DNA of 64,000 nucleotides. It comes from Rickettsiaceae bacterium (lineage in GTDB: Bacteria; Pseudomonadota; Alphaproteobacteria; Rickettsiales; Rickettsiaceae). Positions 19,665-28,986 of the stretch are shown here, one piece after another. Made by a program: the position numbers and the translations under genes. The stretch is taken from contig JALZUG010000017.1 in assembly GCA_023301685.1 (NCBI GenBank), forward strand, positions 1-64,000, written 5' to 3'. The notes under the pieces are model-generated. The model was not told the origin of the DNA. It worked only from the letters and a program-made list of their open reading frames with translations, and did no database searches. Position 1 is the stretch's first letter, and every line of letters begins with the position of its first letter.

Positions 19665-19700
19665 ACTTATAACTTATATTTTATAGAACATATTTTAGCT

Positions 19701-21098
19701 ATGCTAGATTTAGATCCAGTCCTACTTGCACGTATCCAGTTTGCTTTTACTATTAGCTTTCATATTGTATTTCCTGCTTTTACGATTGGTCTTGCCAGTT
19801 GGCTGGCCGTACTTGAATGGAGATGGCTTAAAACTGGTTATCAAATATACCAAGAATTATACAAAATGTGGATTAAGATTTTTGCTGTATGTTTTGGTAT
19901 GGGTGTTGTATCCGGCGTTGTAATGTCATATCAATTTGGCACGAATTGGTCGGTATTTTCTGATAGGGTAGGTAATGTTATTGGGCCACTTCTTGGTTAT
20001 GAAGTTCTAACAGCATTCTTTCTAGAAGCCTCTTTTTTAGGGATTATGCTTTTTGGCTGGGGGAGAGTTAGTAAAAAAATGCATTTTACTTCAACGTGCA
20101 TTGTAGCAATTGGAACTTTTATATCTGCATTTTGGATAATATCAGCAAATAGTTGGATGCAAACTCCTCAAGGATTTGAAGTAGGTAGCGATGGATTATT
20201 ATACCCAACAAGTTGGCTTGAGATAATATTTAATCCATCATTTCCATATCGCCTTGTACATATGCTTCTTGCGGCATACTTAACTACTGCTTTTACAGTT
20301 GGTGGTATTAGTGCGTATTATCTATGGCGTAATATACATGTTAAGCATGCTAAAATAATGTTTGCAATGGCAATGTTAATGGCAGTTTTTGTTGCTCCAA
20401 TACAGCTATTTGTTGGTGATGCGCATGGGCTGAATACTCTAGAACATCAGCCAGCTAAAATCGCAGCAATGGAAGGTGTGTGGGAAACGGAACGCGGTGC
20501 TGGGTTAAGGCTTTTTGCTATTCCAGACCAAGAAGGCGAAACTAATCATTATGAGATAATAATTCCAAAATTAGCAAGCATAATATTAACCCATAGTTTG
20601 GATGGGGAGATAAAAGGTCTTAAAGAATGGAATCCAGATGAAAGGCCGCCTGTGGCAATTACTTTTTGGTCATTTAGAATTATGGTTGCAATTGGTTTTG
20701 CAATGATATTTACAGGTATAGTTGCGGTGATCTTGTTCTTTCGCAAAAAACTATTTGAAACGAGGTGGTTCCAGTATTGGTGCATGGCTATGACGCCATC
20801 AGGTTTTATTGCGCTGCTTGCTGGTTGGTTTGTTACTGAAGTGGGCAGGCAGCCATATGTTGCATACGGTATTATACGTACAAGTGAAGGTGTATCGCCA
20901 GTTATTAGCGAGCAGATAGCTATTACTTTGCTGCTATTTATTATCACTTATATATTTGTTTTTGGAGCAGGTAGCTTTTATATCATCAAATTAATTCGCA
21001 AAGGTCCACAAATTGCCAATGATGATGAAGAGTTTTATAGTCATTCTATAGAAGCATCAATTACAAAAAAATTAACTACTAGAGGTGTGGGGAAATAG
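19701..21098 (+). CDS. cydA: Cytochrome bd ubiquinol oxidase subunit I
   Basis: This 465-residue inner-membrane haem protein oxidises ubiquinol and reduces oxygen to water without pumping protons. The N-terminus has LARIQFAFTISFHIVFPAF with the haem b595 ligand at His21. The family signature GWFVTEVGRQP lies near residue 376, with Tyr where Trp usually follows. At 465 residues it is shorter than the long-Q-loop E. coli enzyme, so it belongs to the short-Q-loop (Cio-like) type. It is two bases upstream of cydB, with cydX after that. The bd oxidase suits low-oxygen life inside a host cell. Confidence 0.96.
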   Translation: MLDLDPVLLARIQFAFTISFHIVFPAFTIGLASWLAVLEWRWLKTGYQIYQELYKMWIKIFAVCFGMGVVSGVVMSYQFGTNWSVFSDRVGNVIGPLLGYEVLTAFFLEASFLGIMLFGWGRVSKKMHFTSTCIVAIGTFISAFWIISANSWMQTPQGFEVGSDGLLYPTSWLEIIFNPSFPYRLVHMLLAAYLTTAFTVGGISAYYLWRNIHVKHAKIMFAMAMLMAVFVAPIQLFVGDAHGLNTLEHQPAKIAAMEGVWETERGAGLRLFAIPDQEGETNHYEIIIPKLASIILTHSLDGEIKGLKEWNPDERPPVAITFWSFRIMVAIGFAMIFTGIVAVILFFRKKLFETRWFQYWCMAMTPSGFIALLAGWFVTEVGRQPYVAYGIIRTSEGVSPVISEQIAITLLLFIITYIFVFGAGSFYIIKLIRKGPQIANDDEEFYSHSIEASITKKLTTRGVGK

Positions 21099-21100
21099 GA

Positions 21101-22120
21101 ATGTTAGATTTTTCAGCTTATATTGATCTTCCTTTTATTTGGGGCTTTATAATTGCGACAGCAGTCTTTCTTTATGCTGCTCTTGACGGGTTTGATCTTG
21201 GTTGTGGTATTATATTTCCATTTGCCCCTTCTGATAAATGCCGTGATTCTATCATGAACTCTATTGCACCATTTTGGGATGGGAATGAAACTTGGCTAGT
21301 ACTTGGCGGCGGCGGATTATTTGCTTCGTTCCCATTAGCATATTCAATCCTTATGCCAGCTTTTTATATACCGATAATGTTAATGCTTCTTGGTTTAATA
21401 TTTCGTGGTGTTGCTTTTGAATTTCGTTTTAAAGCAAGCAAAGATCATAGAAAAATATGGGATGTAGCATTTCATGGTGGATCCCTCATGGCCGCCTTTA
21501 TGCAAGGAATTATTCTAGGAAATTTTGTACAAGGCGTTGAAGTTGAAGGAAGAAATTTTGCAGGAGGTGCGCTTGATTGGGCAAATGGTTTTAGTGTTAT
21601 TGCGGGACTTGGAGTAGTATTTGCATATGCACTACTTGGATCAACATGGATAATCATGAAAACAAATGGTATTACTCAAGAATGGGCTAGGAAAGTCGCT
21701 TCATATGTTTTAGTTTATGTAGCAATATCAATGGGTACTATAAGCATCTCAATGCCATTTGTAGAAGAGAGAATAATAAAATTATGGTTTAGCATGCCAA
21801 ATTTCTTTTATTTATTACCTATTCCACTATTAACACTAGTTGGTTTTATAAGATTATGGCTTGATTTAAGATCAAAGAGAGAGACCAGACCTTTTGTTAC
21901 AACTTTAATTTTATTTTTTCTCGGGTATTTAGGCCTTGGAATAAGCCTATATCCTTGGATAGTTCCGTTTAAGTTTACAATTTGGCAGGCTGCAGCAAGC
22001 TCTACATCTCAATCTATATTACTAATAGGAACAGCTATATTCTTACCAATTATTTTATGCTATACAGCATATAGCTACTATATATTCAGAGGAAAAACTA
22101 GCTCTGACCCGATGTATTAA
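21101..22120 (+). CDS. cydB: Cytochrome bd ubiquinol oxidase subunit II
   Basis: This 339-residue polytopic partner of CydA stabilises the haem-binding subunit in the inner membrane. It has the family N-terminal segment YAALDGFDLGCGIIFPF and PFWDGNETWLVLGGGGLFA, plus about eight hydrophobic segments. The start lies two bases after the cydA stop, which indicates translational coupling. A small third subunit follows 13 bases downstream. Confidence 0.96.
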   Translation: MLDFSAYIDLPFIWGFIIATAVFLYAALDGFDLGCGIIFPFAPSDKCRDSIMNSIAPFWDGNETWLVLGGGGLFASFPLAYSILMPAFYIPIMLMLLGLIFRGVAFEFRFKASKDHRKIWDVAFHGGSLMAAFMQGIILGNFVQGVEVEGRNFAGGALDWANGFSVIAGLGVVFAYALLGSTWIIMKTNGITQEWARKVASYVLVYVAISMGTISISMPFVEERIIKLWFSMPNFFYLLPIPLLTLVGFIRLWLDLRSKRETRPFVTTLILFFLGYLGLGISLYPWIVPFKFTIWQAAASSTSQSILLIGTAIFLPIILCYTAYSYYIFRGKTSSDPMY

Positions 22121-22133
22121 ATGGGTGATAATT

Positions 22134-22268
22134 ATGAGTAAATTACTTAAAAATAAGCTTAGTAAAAAGCAAACCCAATGGCTATGGTTTATTGCACTCT
22201 GGCTTGGTGGTTTTACTACGGTCTATATAATTGCTTATATGATAAAGCTAGCAATGGGAATAGCTTAA
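22134..22268 (+). CDS. Small cytochrome bd accessory subunit (DUF2474/CydX-like)
   Basis: This 44-residue single-span membrane protein starts MSKLLKNKLSKKQTQWLWFI and ends KLAMGIA. The QWLWFIALWLGGF start of the transmembrane helix is the pattern of DUF2474 small proteins found behind cydAB. Such subunits stabilise the oxidase or its haems. It begins 13 bases after cydB in the same operon. It is too short for most gene callers and easily missed. Confidence 0.85.
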   Translation: MSKLLKNKLSKKQTQWLWFIALWLGGFTTVYIIAYMIKLAMGIA

Positions 22269-22283
22269 CTCTCAAGTCATAAT

Positions 22284-24524
22284 CTACTCGACTAAAACTA
22301 AATCTAGGCTTGATTCTCCTCCCATTTTAACTTCATCATTCTCAGGAACATATGAGCTTAAATCTATATTCCGATGATAAAAACCATCACTATTTTCCCA
22401 ATTGTGATCTACAGATACTACTATTGAATCTTCAAATTTTGATCCAATAATTTTACAAACAGAACCAAACGTGCCTCTATCTAGGTTAGCTAAGGTTTCA
22501 TCAATAGCAAATAACACTGGTGAGTTTAGATAATGCTTATATATTATTGCCGCAATTAATATAGTGATCTTTCCTTGGCCAGTGCTACCTTTAAACTCTT
22601 TACTGGATAAAGTTTTTTCAGTAAAACTATTTTGACCAAACATTTCAAATAGATTCAGAATTTCATCGTTAAGAGAAGAAGCATTTCTATCAACATATTT
22701 TTGAGGTAGTCTGTAAGTAAGCCTTTGAAATAAAGTTGTGTCTGGAGGACTAAAAGGTTCAGTCCCACAAAATATCATTGGAATTTTTTCGCCATCAATG
22801 GTTGGGTAGTATATTGTTCCAGAGCTTTCAAATACCCCACTATTTAAGCTATTAGCAATATCAGATAGAAAGGTGGTTTTTCCCGTTCCTATTTTTCCAG
22901 AAATTGCATATACATAACCTGGTTTAAGAGTTAAATCCTTTATGTATAGCATATCTTGTGATACAGACGTATTTTTCAGATTATAACCTTTTATTCTTAG
23001 AGTAAACCCTTCTTCTAAACCTCTAGATGCAATTCCTTCTTGCTTTGGATTAGTTAGGGCTTTATAAGTTTTCTCACATCTTGATAAAGTATCGATATCA
23101 TTGCCACCAAATGACATAGTAAAATTTCCATTTAAAGTAGATGGTTGAATTACTGAATTGAGCCTTTGAAGTAAAATTCCAACTTTTTGTATGTCTTCGG
23201 GTGAAGTAAGATTTAAACTTGGTAATAATGTAAAAAACATTGCGTCATTGAAAAATGTTCTAACATATTCAAATAACGACAGAACAAAGTTTGAATCAAA
23301 ATTATTAGTAGAGTTTTGTCCATAAATATATTTTTGAACTTGGCTAAGCATAAACCTATTTCCTCCAAATCTTGCAATATCTTGAAGATTTTGATAAGCA
23401 TATTGTTCAGCAGTAACCTGCATACGGATAGTTTGTCCTCCGGTGCCAGTTGCTAGAGTTGTATAACCTACTCCTGGACCAGGTGTTGTTTCTTTTGAGG
23501 AGTCTCCGACTAAATACTGATAAAGTGCTCGGATATTATCTTGAGATAATACTGAGCTCATTACATTCTCAAATAATATCAAATTTGGATATAATCGTAT
23601 AATTGAAGACAAATTGTCTGATGAAGGAGTATTGTTTGCATAAATATATGGAACAATTAATTTTTGTGATAGGTCAGTAATTCCTGAACTTACAGTTTGA
23701 TTAGCTGACTTCATATCATTTGCAAAATTATTTACATCACTTCCTAGTTTCATGACAACAGAAGTAGCTTCTTCTTTTAAAACTATTTCAGAAACTTTTG
23801 TCGAAACCTCTTTCTCTATGTTGAGTTTTTTTGTAACAAAGATGCTTGCTCCACTATCAATAACGAATTTAAGGGCTGATAGTACAAGATTCTTAAAAAC
23901 TTTTTGAAATCCATCTTTTTCCTTTGAAGCATAGTAAATAGAGAGTTTTGAATTTGAAACTAAACCACTGAGAAATTTCTCTAGAACTATTAATTTAACT
24001 ATATTTACCCCTTGTTTGATAAACAAGTTAAGTAAGAACTTATTTGATAATAACATCTTAAAGTTTTTTGCTATTTCTCTTAATCCGCCGAATGTACTTT
24101 TGTTAAAAGCTTGCTCAACCTTCGTGACTTCTTGTTGATCGCTTTCAAATAATTTTGCTGATACGGAAGCTGATCTTAACATTTTACTGAAATTTTGGCC
24201 TTCCGAAGCTAAGAAATCATTTCCTTTCCACACCATGCCAATAGCAGAAAGTGCAAAGAATAGTTTCATAGGCATTTTGTATTTAGAAGATACATATTCA
24301 GAAGCATCCAAATTAGATATAGCTTTATAAGATATATATCCCCAGAATCCTGAAAGCCCAGCATAGTGACGCGTTGTACCAAAATATTTTGCCATCGCTC
24401 CATCTATCAAAGAAGTAGATGCTGTAATAGGTAATGATTCTTTCCCAAAGTAGTTATAAGAACTATATAGGGTCATTAGTTGGTCAAAGGATGGTATTGG
24501 TAAATGATTTGCGACTTGTTTCAT
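22284..24524 (-). CDS. Divergent ABC transporter-type ATPase with N-terminal membrane-associated region
   Basis: This 746-residue protein has an ATPase domain at its C-terminus: Walker A GKIGTGKTT at 543-551, Walker B VLFAIDETLA near 670-679, D-loop NLD and H-loop His near 707 (SVDHNW). The ABC signature, normally LSGGQ, reads GSTGQGK (646-652), and the Q-loop region reads FCGTEPFSPP without Gln. The first 250 residues have several moderately hydrophobic stretches. The segment around PFSPPDTTLFQRL recalls ABCD/SbmA-like half transporters. I do not recognise a named family. A strong GGAGG ribosome site precedes the ATG. Its stop lies 15 bases from the convergent cydX end. A membrane exporter or importer is the likely role, but the substrate is unknown. 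Confidence 0.7.
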   Translation of the reverse strand: MKQVANHLPIPSFDQLMTLYSSYNYFGKESLPITASTSLIDGAMAKYFGTTRHYAGLSGFWGYISYKAISNLDASEYVSSKYKMPMKLFFALSAIGMVWKGNDFLASEGQNFSKMLRSASVSAKLFESDQQEVTKVEQAFNKSTFGGLREIAKNFKMLLSNKFLLNLFIKQGVNIVKLIVLEKFLSGLVSNSKLSIYYASKEKDGFQKVFKNLVLSALKFVIDSGASIFVTKKLNIEKEVSTKVSEIVLKEEATSVVMKLGSDVNNFANDMKSANQTVSSGITDLSQKLIVPYIYANNTPSSDNLSSIIRLYPNLILFENVMSSVLSQDNIRALYQYLVGDSSKETTPGPGVGYTTLATGTGGQTIRMQVTAEQYAYQNLQDIARFGGNRFMLSQVQKYIYGQNSTNNFDSNFVLSLFEYVRTFFNDAMFFTLLPSLNLTSPEDIQKVGILLQRLNSVIQPSTLNGNFTMSFGGNDIDTLSRCEKTYKALTNPKQEGIASRGLEEGFTLRIKGYNLKNTSVSQDMLYIKDLTLKPGYVYAISGKIGTGKTTFLSDIANSLNSGVFESSGTIYYPTIDGEKIPMIFCGTEPFSPPDTTLFQRLTYRLPQKYVDRNASSLNDEILNLFEMFGQNSFTEKTLSSKEFKGSTGQGKITILIAAIIYKHYLNSPVLFAIDETLANLDRGTFGSVCKIIGSKFEDSIVVSVDHNWENSDGFYHRNIDLSSYVPENDEVKMGGESSLDLVLVE

Positions 24525-24604
24525 GCTTATGTTACCTCCGGTGGTAACTCTTTGTGTTAAAAAGCAGTAAAGCTATATTAATATTTGTATAGCGTCAAGA
24601 TCTA

Positions 24605-26443
24605 TTACTTATTTTTTCTAAATAATAGTAACATGAATCCAAAGGATATTAGGGCTATGGATAGCCATATGAAGCTAATCAGTGGCTGATAATGAATTTT
24701 TGCATGAACTATTTTCTTTTTATCAATCTGGCTAAGAACAGCATAGATGTCATGAAATAAATATGAATAGATATCGACTTCTTGAGAGAGAGTGTTTTCA
24801 ATTTTATATAGCCTGTTTTCTGGTTTTAAAATTGTTATTTTATTATCTGAAGATTCAATAGAAAATTCAGCAATCTGACGAAAATATGTTTCATTATCAG
24901 CAAATTTAATATTCTCTAGTTTGATTACTAATCCTTGATCTTCAATTTTTTTTCCAGTCCTGCCTATAAATTCAACTTCTCTTGATAAGGAGGCATTTAA
25001 TGTGATGCTAAGAGCTAGCAACCCAAATCCAAAATGCCCGAAAAATAACGCGTAGGATTTAGCTTGTAAAGAGTGAGAAAAATAGTGTGATTCTTGAATT
25101 AAATAATCGCAACTATGGATAAGGAGATAGATGGAAGCAAAGCAGAATATTTGAGCAATAATAGGCAAATTTAACCATGCCATTAGTCCATAGGATGCGG
25201 TTAGAGAAATGCCAAAAATCAGTGCTTTTCTACCATAATTTCTTTTTAATAACGATGGAGTGATGGCCGCTAGGATTAATATAGGGATGTGGATTGGAAT
25301 ATATACTTTTTTAAAATATTCAGGATCAATAACAACGTCTATTCCATTGATAAGTGAACAATAGATTGGATATATGAGTGAGATGACAAGAGATATTAGT
25401 GCTGTAAGCCATAATATATTTCCAACTAAAATTGCATAAGATTTTATACTATATTTTGTTGGCATTACTGGGATGGATGATTTCTGCCAGAAAAACGCTC
25501 CAAGACTTAAAATTGTTAGAACACTGCAAATGGAGAAAATATACAATCCTCTCTCCGGAGAAAAGGCAAATGCATGAATTGAAGAAATAATTCCACTTCT
25601 AACTATGAATGTCCCATAAATGGTTAAAAGAAAGCAAAGTAGTGATAGAAATATAGTCCAGGATATATATTGGTCCTTTCGCATAGATAACAAAATAAAA
25701 TGATGTAGTGCAATTGCTGATAGCCATGGCAGCAGAGAGATATTTTCAACTGGATCAAAAAACCAATAACCTCCCCAGCCTAGTTCTCTATAGGCCCACC
25801 AAGCTCCAAGCCCGATACCAGCCGTCAGCGCCATTAGCGCAAAGCTAGAGAATGTTTTATTAATTTGCAGAATCTCCTTTTTCTCAAGAGGTTTGTACAG
25901 TAAAAGAAATCCCCCAGCAAAAAGTCCTATATAGCTAACTAGTCCTGTATATAATAGAGGTGGGTGAATAGCTAGAGCAATATCTTGCAGCATTGGGTTT
26001 AAGCCTAGCCCTTCTTCTGGCGCAAAGGATAAAGGATCAAAAGGGCTTGATGTAAAAATTATAAAACTGCAAAATAGTATCTGAACAAAAGAAAGTATCA
26101 TAGCGCCTGATTCTTTTGCATTTGTTGAGAATTTTGCAAAATATATGTACACAAAGCTTGCAATACACAACAAACTATACCAAAGAAGAATAGATCCTTC
26201 ATGACTCGCCCAGCAGGCGGAAATTTTATAGATATCAGGTAGTAACGTGCTGGAATTAAAAAAGACGTTTTTCAGGCTAAAGTCAGAGATAATAAAAGCA
26301 TAAATAAGCAAAAATAGAGCGAAACTTGGCAGTAATGATGCGATATAAAAGCAGATTAATTTGCTTCTTCCTCGCAAGATTACAGCTAGCAATGCGAATA
26401 TTAGAGAACAAAAAAGTAGCAAATTCCCAGTAAGACTAATCAC
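24605..26443 (-). CDS. ccmF: Cytochrome c haem lyase subunit CcmF
   Basis: This 612-residue polytopic inner-membrane protein of System I cytochrome c maturation transfers haem from CcmE to apocytochrome c. It has the tryptophan-rich WWD-type segment WGGYWFFDPVENISLLPWL near residue 223, and ACWASHEGSILLWY near residue 76. About a dozen membrane helices are visible, with a periplasmic domain before the last one. Translation starts at GTG inside the end of the corC-like gene (8-base overlap), behind AAGG. No other ccm gene lies in the window; Rickettsiales scatter these genes. Confidence 0.95.
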   Translation of the reverse strand: MISLTGNLLLFCSLIFALLAVILRGRSKLICFYIASLLPSFALFLLIYAFIISDFSLKNVFFNSSTLLPDIYKISACWASHEGSILLWYSLLCIASFVYIYFAKFSTNAKESGAMILSFVQILFCSFIIFTSSPFDPLSFAPEEGLGLNPMLQDIALAIHPPLLYTGLVSYIGLFAGGFLLLYKPLEKKEILQINKTFSSFALMALTAGIGLGAWWAYRELGWGGYWFFDPVENISLLPWLSAIALHHFILLSMRKDQYISWTIFLSLLCFLLTIYGTFIVRSGIISSIHAFAFSPERGLYIFSICSVLTILSLGAFFWQKSSIPVMPTKYSIKSYAILVGNILWLTALISLVISLIYPIYCSLINGIDVVIDPEYFKKVYIPIHIPILILAAITPSLLKRNYGRKALIFGISLTASYGLMAWLNLPIIAQIFCFASIYLLIHSCDYLIQESHYFSHSLQAKSYALFFGHFGFGLLALSITLNASLSREVEFIGRTGKKIEDQGLVIKLENIKFADNETYFRQIAEFSIESSDNKITILKPENRLYKIENTLSQEVDIYSYLFHDIYAVLSQIDKKKIVHAKIHYQPLISFIWLSIALISFGFMLLLFRKNK

Positions 26444-27707
26444 CTTTTTTTTCCGTGGTTTTTTGAATGAATACTTGGATAGTTTTTATACGATTTTCTG
26501 ATTTCTTTTTAACAATCATTTTGAGATTTTTTTCGATCAAGAATTCTCCTTGATTAGGCAATCTTTCCATTTTAGTTATTATAAAACCTGCAAGTGTAGT
26601 TGCTTCATTTTCTGGGATTTGCCAGTTAAACTCTCTATTCAAATCTCGAACAGGAACTGATCCATCTATAATAAATTCGTTTTCTGATTTTGACTTAATT
26701 TTACTTTTTCCTGTATCGTGCTCATCGTATATTTGTCCAACTATTTCTTCTAGAATATCCTCAAGGGTAATAATTCCTTGCAAGTCACCATATTCATCGA
26801 CAACACATGCAAGGTGAGTTTGTCCTTCTCGAAACATTTGTAGCTGTTGTGTAACTAGTGAATTATCAGGAACAAAGACGGTATCACTAAGCAGCAAGCG
26901 CACATCTATTTCAGTGGTTTTAGATTTCGTGTCATATATTTCGCTCAAAAGATCTCTTACATGCAAAATTCCAATAATATTATCATGATTATCTTCCCAA
27001 AAAGGAATTCTTGTATGGTTAGAAGATAAAACAGTTTTAATAATTTTATCAGTAGGTGTGTCTATATTAATTGCAACAATATTGCTTCTATGAATCATGA
27101 TATCTGCAATAACAAGATTTCGTATATCAAGAATCCCTCCTAGCATGTCACGATCATCTTTAAATACATTTCCTTCGCTTAAGTGATGCTCAATAACACC
27201 GCGCACTTCATCTGCAGCTGAAACTTTTTGTTTTAAATCTATTCTAAAAATAAAGCAGAACCCCTTTGTAATATAGATAAGAGCAATGTTAATTGGTTCC
27301 AATATTTTAAGAAACACAAGAAGCACGGGAGTAGCCATTAATGCAACTTTCTCAGATTTTGCAACAGCAATTGCTTTTGGTATTACTTCTGAAAAAACAA
27401 TAATAGTAAATGACATTACAATTGAAGATATTAATGTACCCATATCATCACCAAATGTTTCAATAAAAACACCAGTAGCGATAGTAGTACATAAAGTATT
27501 CGCAATACTGTTTCCAATTAAAAGAGTGCTAATTACTTTTTCTTTGATTTTAAGAAGTCCAAGCAGAAGCTCTGCCTTTTTGTTACCCTCCGACTTGAGT
27601 TTTTGAATTAACCCTGGAGATGTAGCGGTTATTGCAGTCTCGGTTGCAGAGATTAGTGCTGCCAGCCCAAGAAGCACAGCGATGAAAGATACAACAAAAA
27701 AAAGCAT
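26436..27707 (-). CDS. CorC/HlyC-family transporter (CNNM plus CBS domains)
   Basis: This 423-residue protein begins with a CNNM membrane domain of about four helices (residues 1-170, with LIGNSIANTL and FSEVIPKAIA). Two CBS domains follow (residues about 190-310, with ITLEDILEEIVGQIYDEHD) and then a C-terminal CorC/HlyC domain (residues 330-410). Proteins of this type are linked to Mg2+/Co2+ efflux or resistance, and older Rickettsia annotation calls relatives haemolysin TlyC; that toxin role is doubtful. It overlaps ccmF by 8 bases. A large nested inverted repeat lies upstream, between it and thyX. Confidence 0.88.
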   Translation of the reverse strand: MLFFVVSFIAVLLGLAALISATETAITATSPGLIQKLKSEGNKKAELLLGLLKIKEKVISTLLIGNSIANTLCTTIATGVFIETFGDDMGTLISSIVMSFTIIVFSEVIPKAIAVAKSEKVALMATPVLLVFLKILEPINIALIYITKGFCFIFRIDLKQKVSAADEVRGVIEHHLSEGNVFKDDRDMLGGILDIRNLVIADIMIHRSNIVAINIDTPTDKIIKTVLSSNHTRIPFWEDNHDNIIGILHVRDLLSEIYDTKSKTTEIDVRLLLSDTVFVPDNSLVTQQLQMFREGQTHLACVVDEYGDLQGIITLEDILEEIVGQIYDEHDTGKSKIKSKSENEFIIDGSVPVRDLNREFNWQIPENEATTLAGFIITKMERLPNQGEFLIEKNLKMIVKKKSENRIKTIQVFIQKTTEKKGD

Positions 27708-27783
27708 TAATTTATTTTTTTAAAAAAATCAGTTTCTGGATTCTAATTTAATTGATATTATCTGCTTTTGACAAGAATTTTCG

Positions 27784-27928
27784 TATATAGCTTGAACGAA
27801 ATAATTTTGATTTTAGATGATATCATTTACTTCTTAAATGTTAACCCATTTAAGAAGTAAATGATATCAAAATAAAATTAAAAAAATGAGATAGAAACGT
27901 ATCAAAATTATTTGGTTCAAGCTATATA
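27784..27928. repeat. Nested inverted repeat (possible MITE) between corC-like gene and thyX
   Basis: Outer arms of 28 bases (27784-27811 and 27901-27928) match as inverted repeats with one mismatch. Inside them a second, perfect 21-base inverted repeat (27819-27839 and 27848-27868) surrounds an 8-base loop. The whole 145-base unit sits between two divergently transcribed genes, so it is not a terminator. The terminal arms and compact size suit a miniature inverted-repeat element, but I see no target-site duplication and no second copy in the window. Confidence 0.8.
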
Positions 27929-27973
27929 TTACCAATATATAAACAAATATAGCATAAGTAGAGGAAAGATTTT

Positions 27974-28903
27974 ATGACTAATGACAGTGAGTTAAAAGAG
28001 CTATTAGAAACAAAAAATACTACAAAAAGGGTTGTTGCTCCTGCTCTTGAGGAGATGCTTTATAAGCCAATTCCTGTTTTAGATCATGGTTTTATCAGAG
28101 TTGTTGATTATATGGGAGATGATAGTTCTATAGTTCAAGCAGCTAGAGTGTCATATGGACGCGGGACAAAAAAGAGCCTGCAGGATAAAGGGCTCATCAA
28201 CTATTTGATGCGTCATCGCCATACAACGCCGTTTGAAATGTGTGATATAAAATTTCATATTAAACTGCCTATTTTTATTGCAAGACAATGGATTCGCCAC
28301 AGAACCGCTAGCGTGAATGAATATTCTGCTAGATATTCTATCTTAAGCAATGAATTTTATGTTCCAGAAAGAGTTAATTTAAGTGCTCAATCGACAATAA
28401 ATAAGCAAGGGCGTAGTGACGATGAATTACCAGATGATGTAGCTGATAAAGTATTAGCACTTATTAAAGACGACTCCGAGAAATGCTATAGACATTATGT
28501 TGAGATGATGAATGAAGATGATAAAGGAAACATCATTGATGAAAATACAGTAGGTATTACCAGAGAGCTTGCTAGAATGAACTTAACTCTAAATCATTAT
28601 ACGGAATGGTATTGGAAAATTAATTTACATAACTTGCTACACTTTTTGGCTCTACGTGCAGATTCTCATGCGCAATATGAAATTAGAGTTTATGCACAAG
28701 CAATGTTAGATGTAGTAAAAGCTTGGGTACCTTATGCATATGAGGCATTTGTTGAACATAGTATGAATGGAACAAATATTTCTAGAAAAGGAATGGACGT
28801 GATTCGTCAGATGATTGAAGGCAAAGAAGTAAACCAAGAATCAAGTGGAATGAGTAAGAGAGAATGGTTTGAGCTAATGGCTCTGATCGAAAGTTCAAAG
28901 TAA
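27974..28903 (+). CDS. thyX: FAD-dependent thymidylate synthase ThyX
   Basis: This 309-residue flavoenzyme makes dTMP from dUMP with methylenetetrahydrofolate and NADPH. The diagnostic ThyX motif [15 protein letters not shown] is present, preceded by [12 protein letters not shown]. Length and order match the family used by Rickettsiales in place of ThyA. The ATG has a good GAGGAAAG ribosome site nine bases upstream. miaA follows after 83 bases on the same strand. The upstream region contains the large nested inverted repeat, which may influence its promoter. Confidence 0.96.
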   Translation: MTNDSELKELLETKNTTKRVVAPALEEMLYKPIPVLDHGFIRVVDYMGDDSSIVQAARVSYGRGTKKSLQDKGLINYLMRHRHTTPFEMCDIKFHIKLPIFIARQWIRHRTASVNEYSARYSILSNEFYVPERVNLSAQSTINKQGRSDDELPDDVADKVLALIKDDSEKCYRHYVEMMNEDDKGNIIDENTVGITRELARMNLTLNHYTEWYWKINLHNLLHFLALRADSHAQYEIRVYAQAMLDVVKAWVPYAYEAFVEHSMNGTNISRKGMDVIRQMIEGKEVNQESSGMSKREWFELMALIESSK

Positions 28904-28986
28904 TACTTTTTCTTGTTATCTATTTGATGAATATTTGTCATTTGACAGTCAATAGGTAATTACTTACTGCATATGCAAAATTAGAT

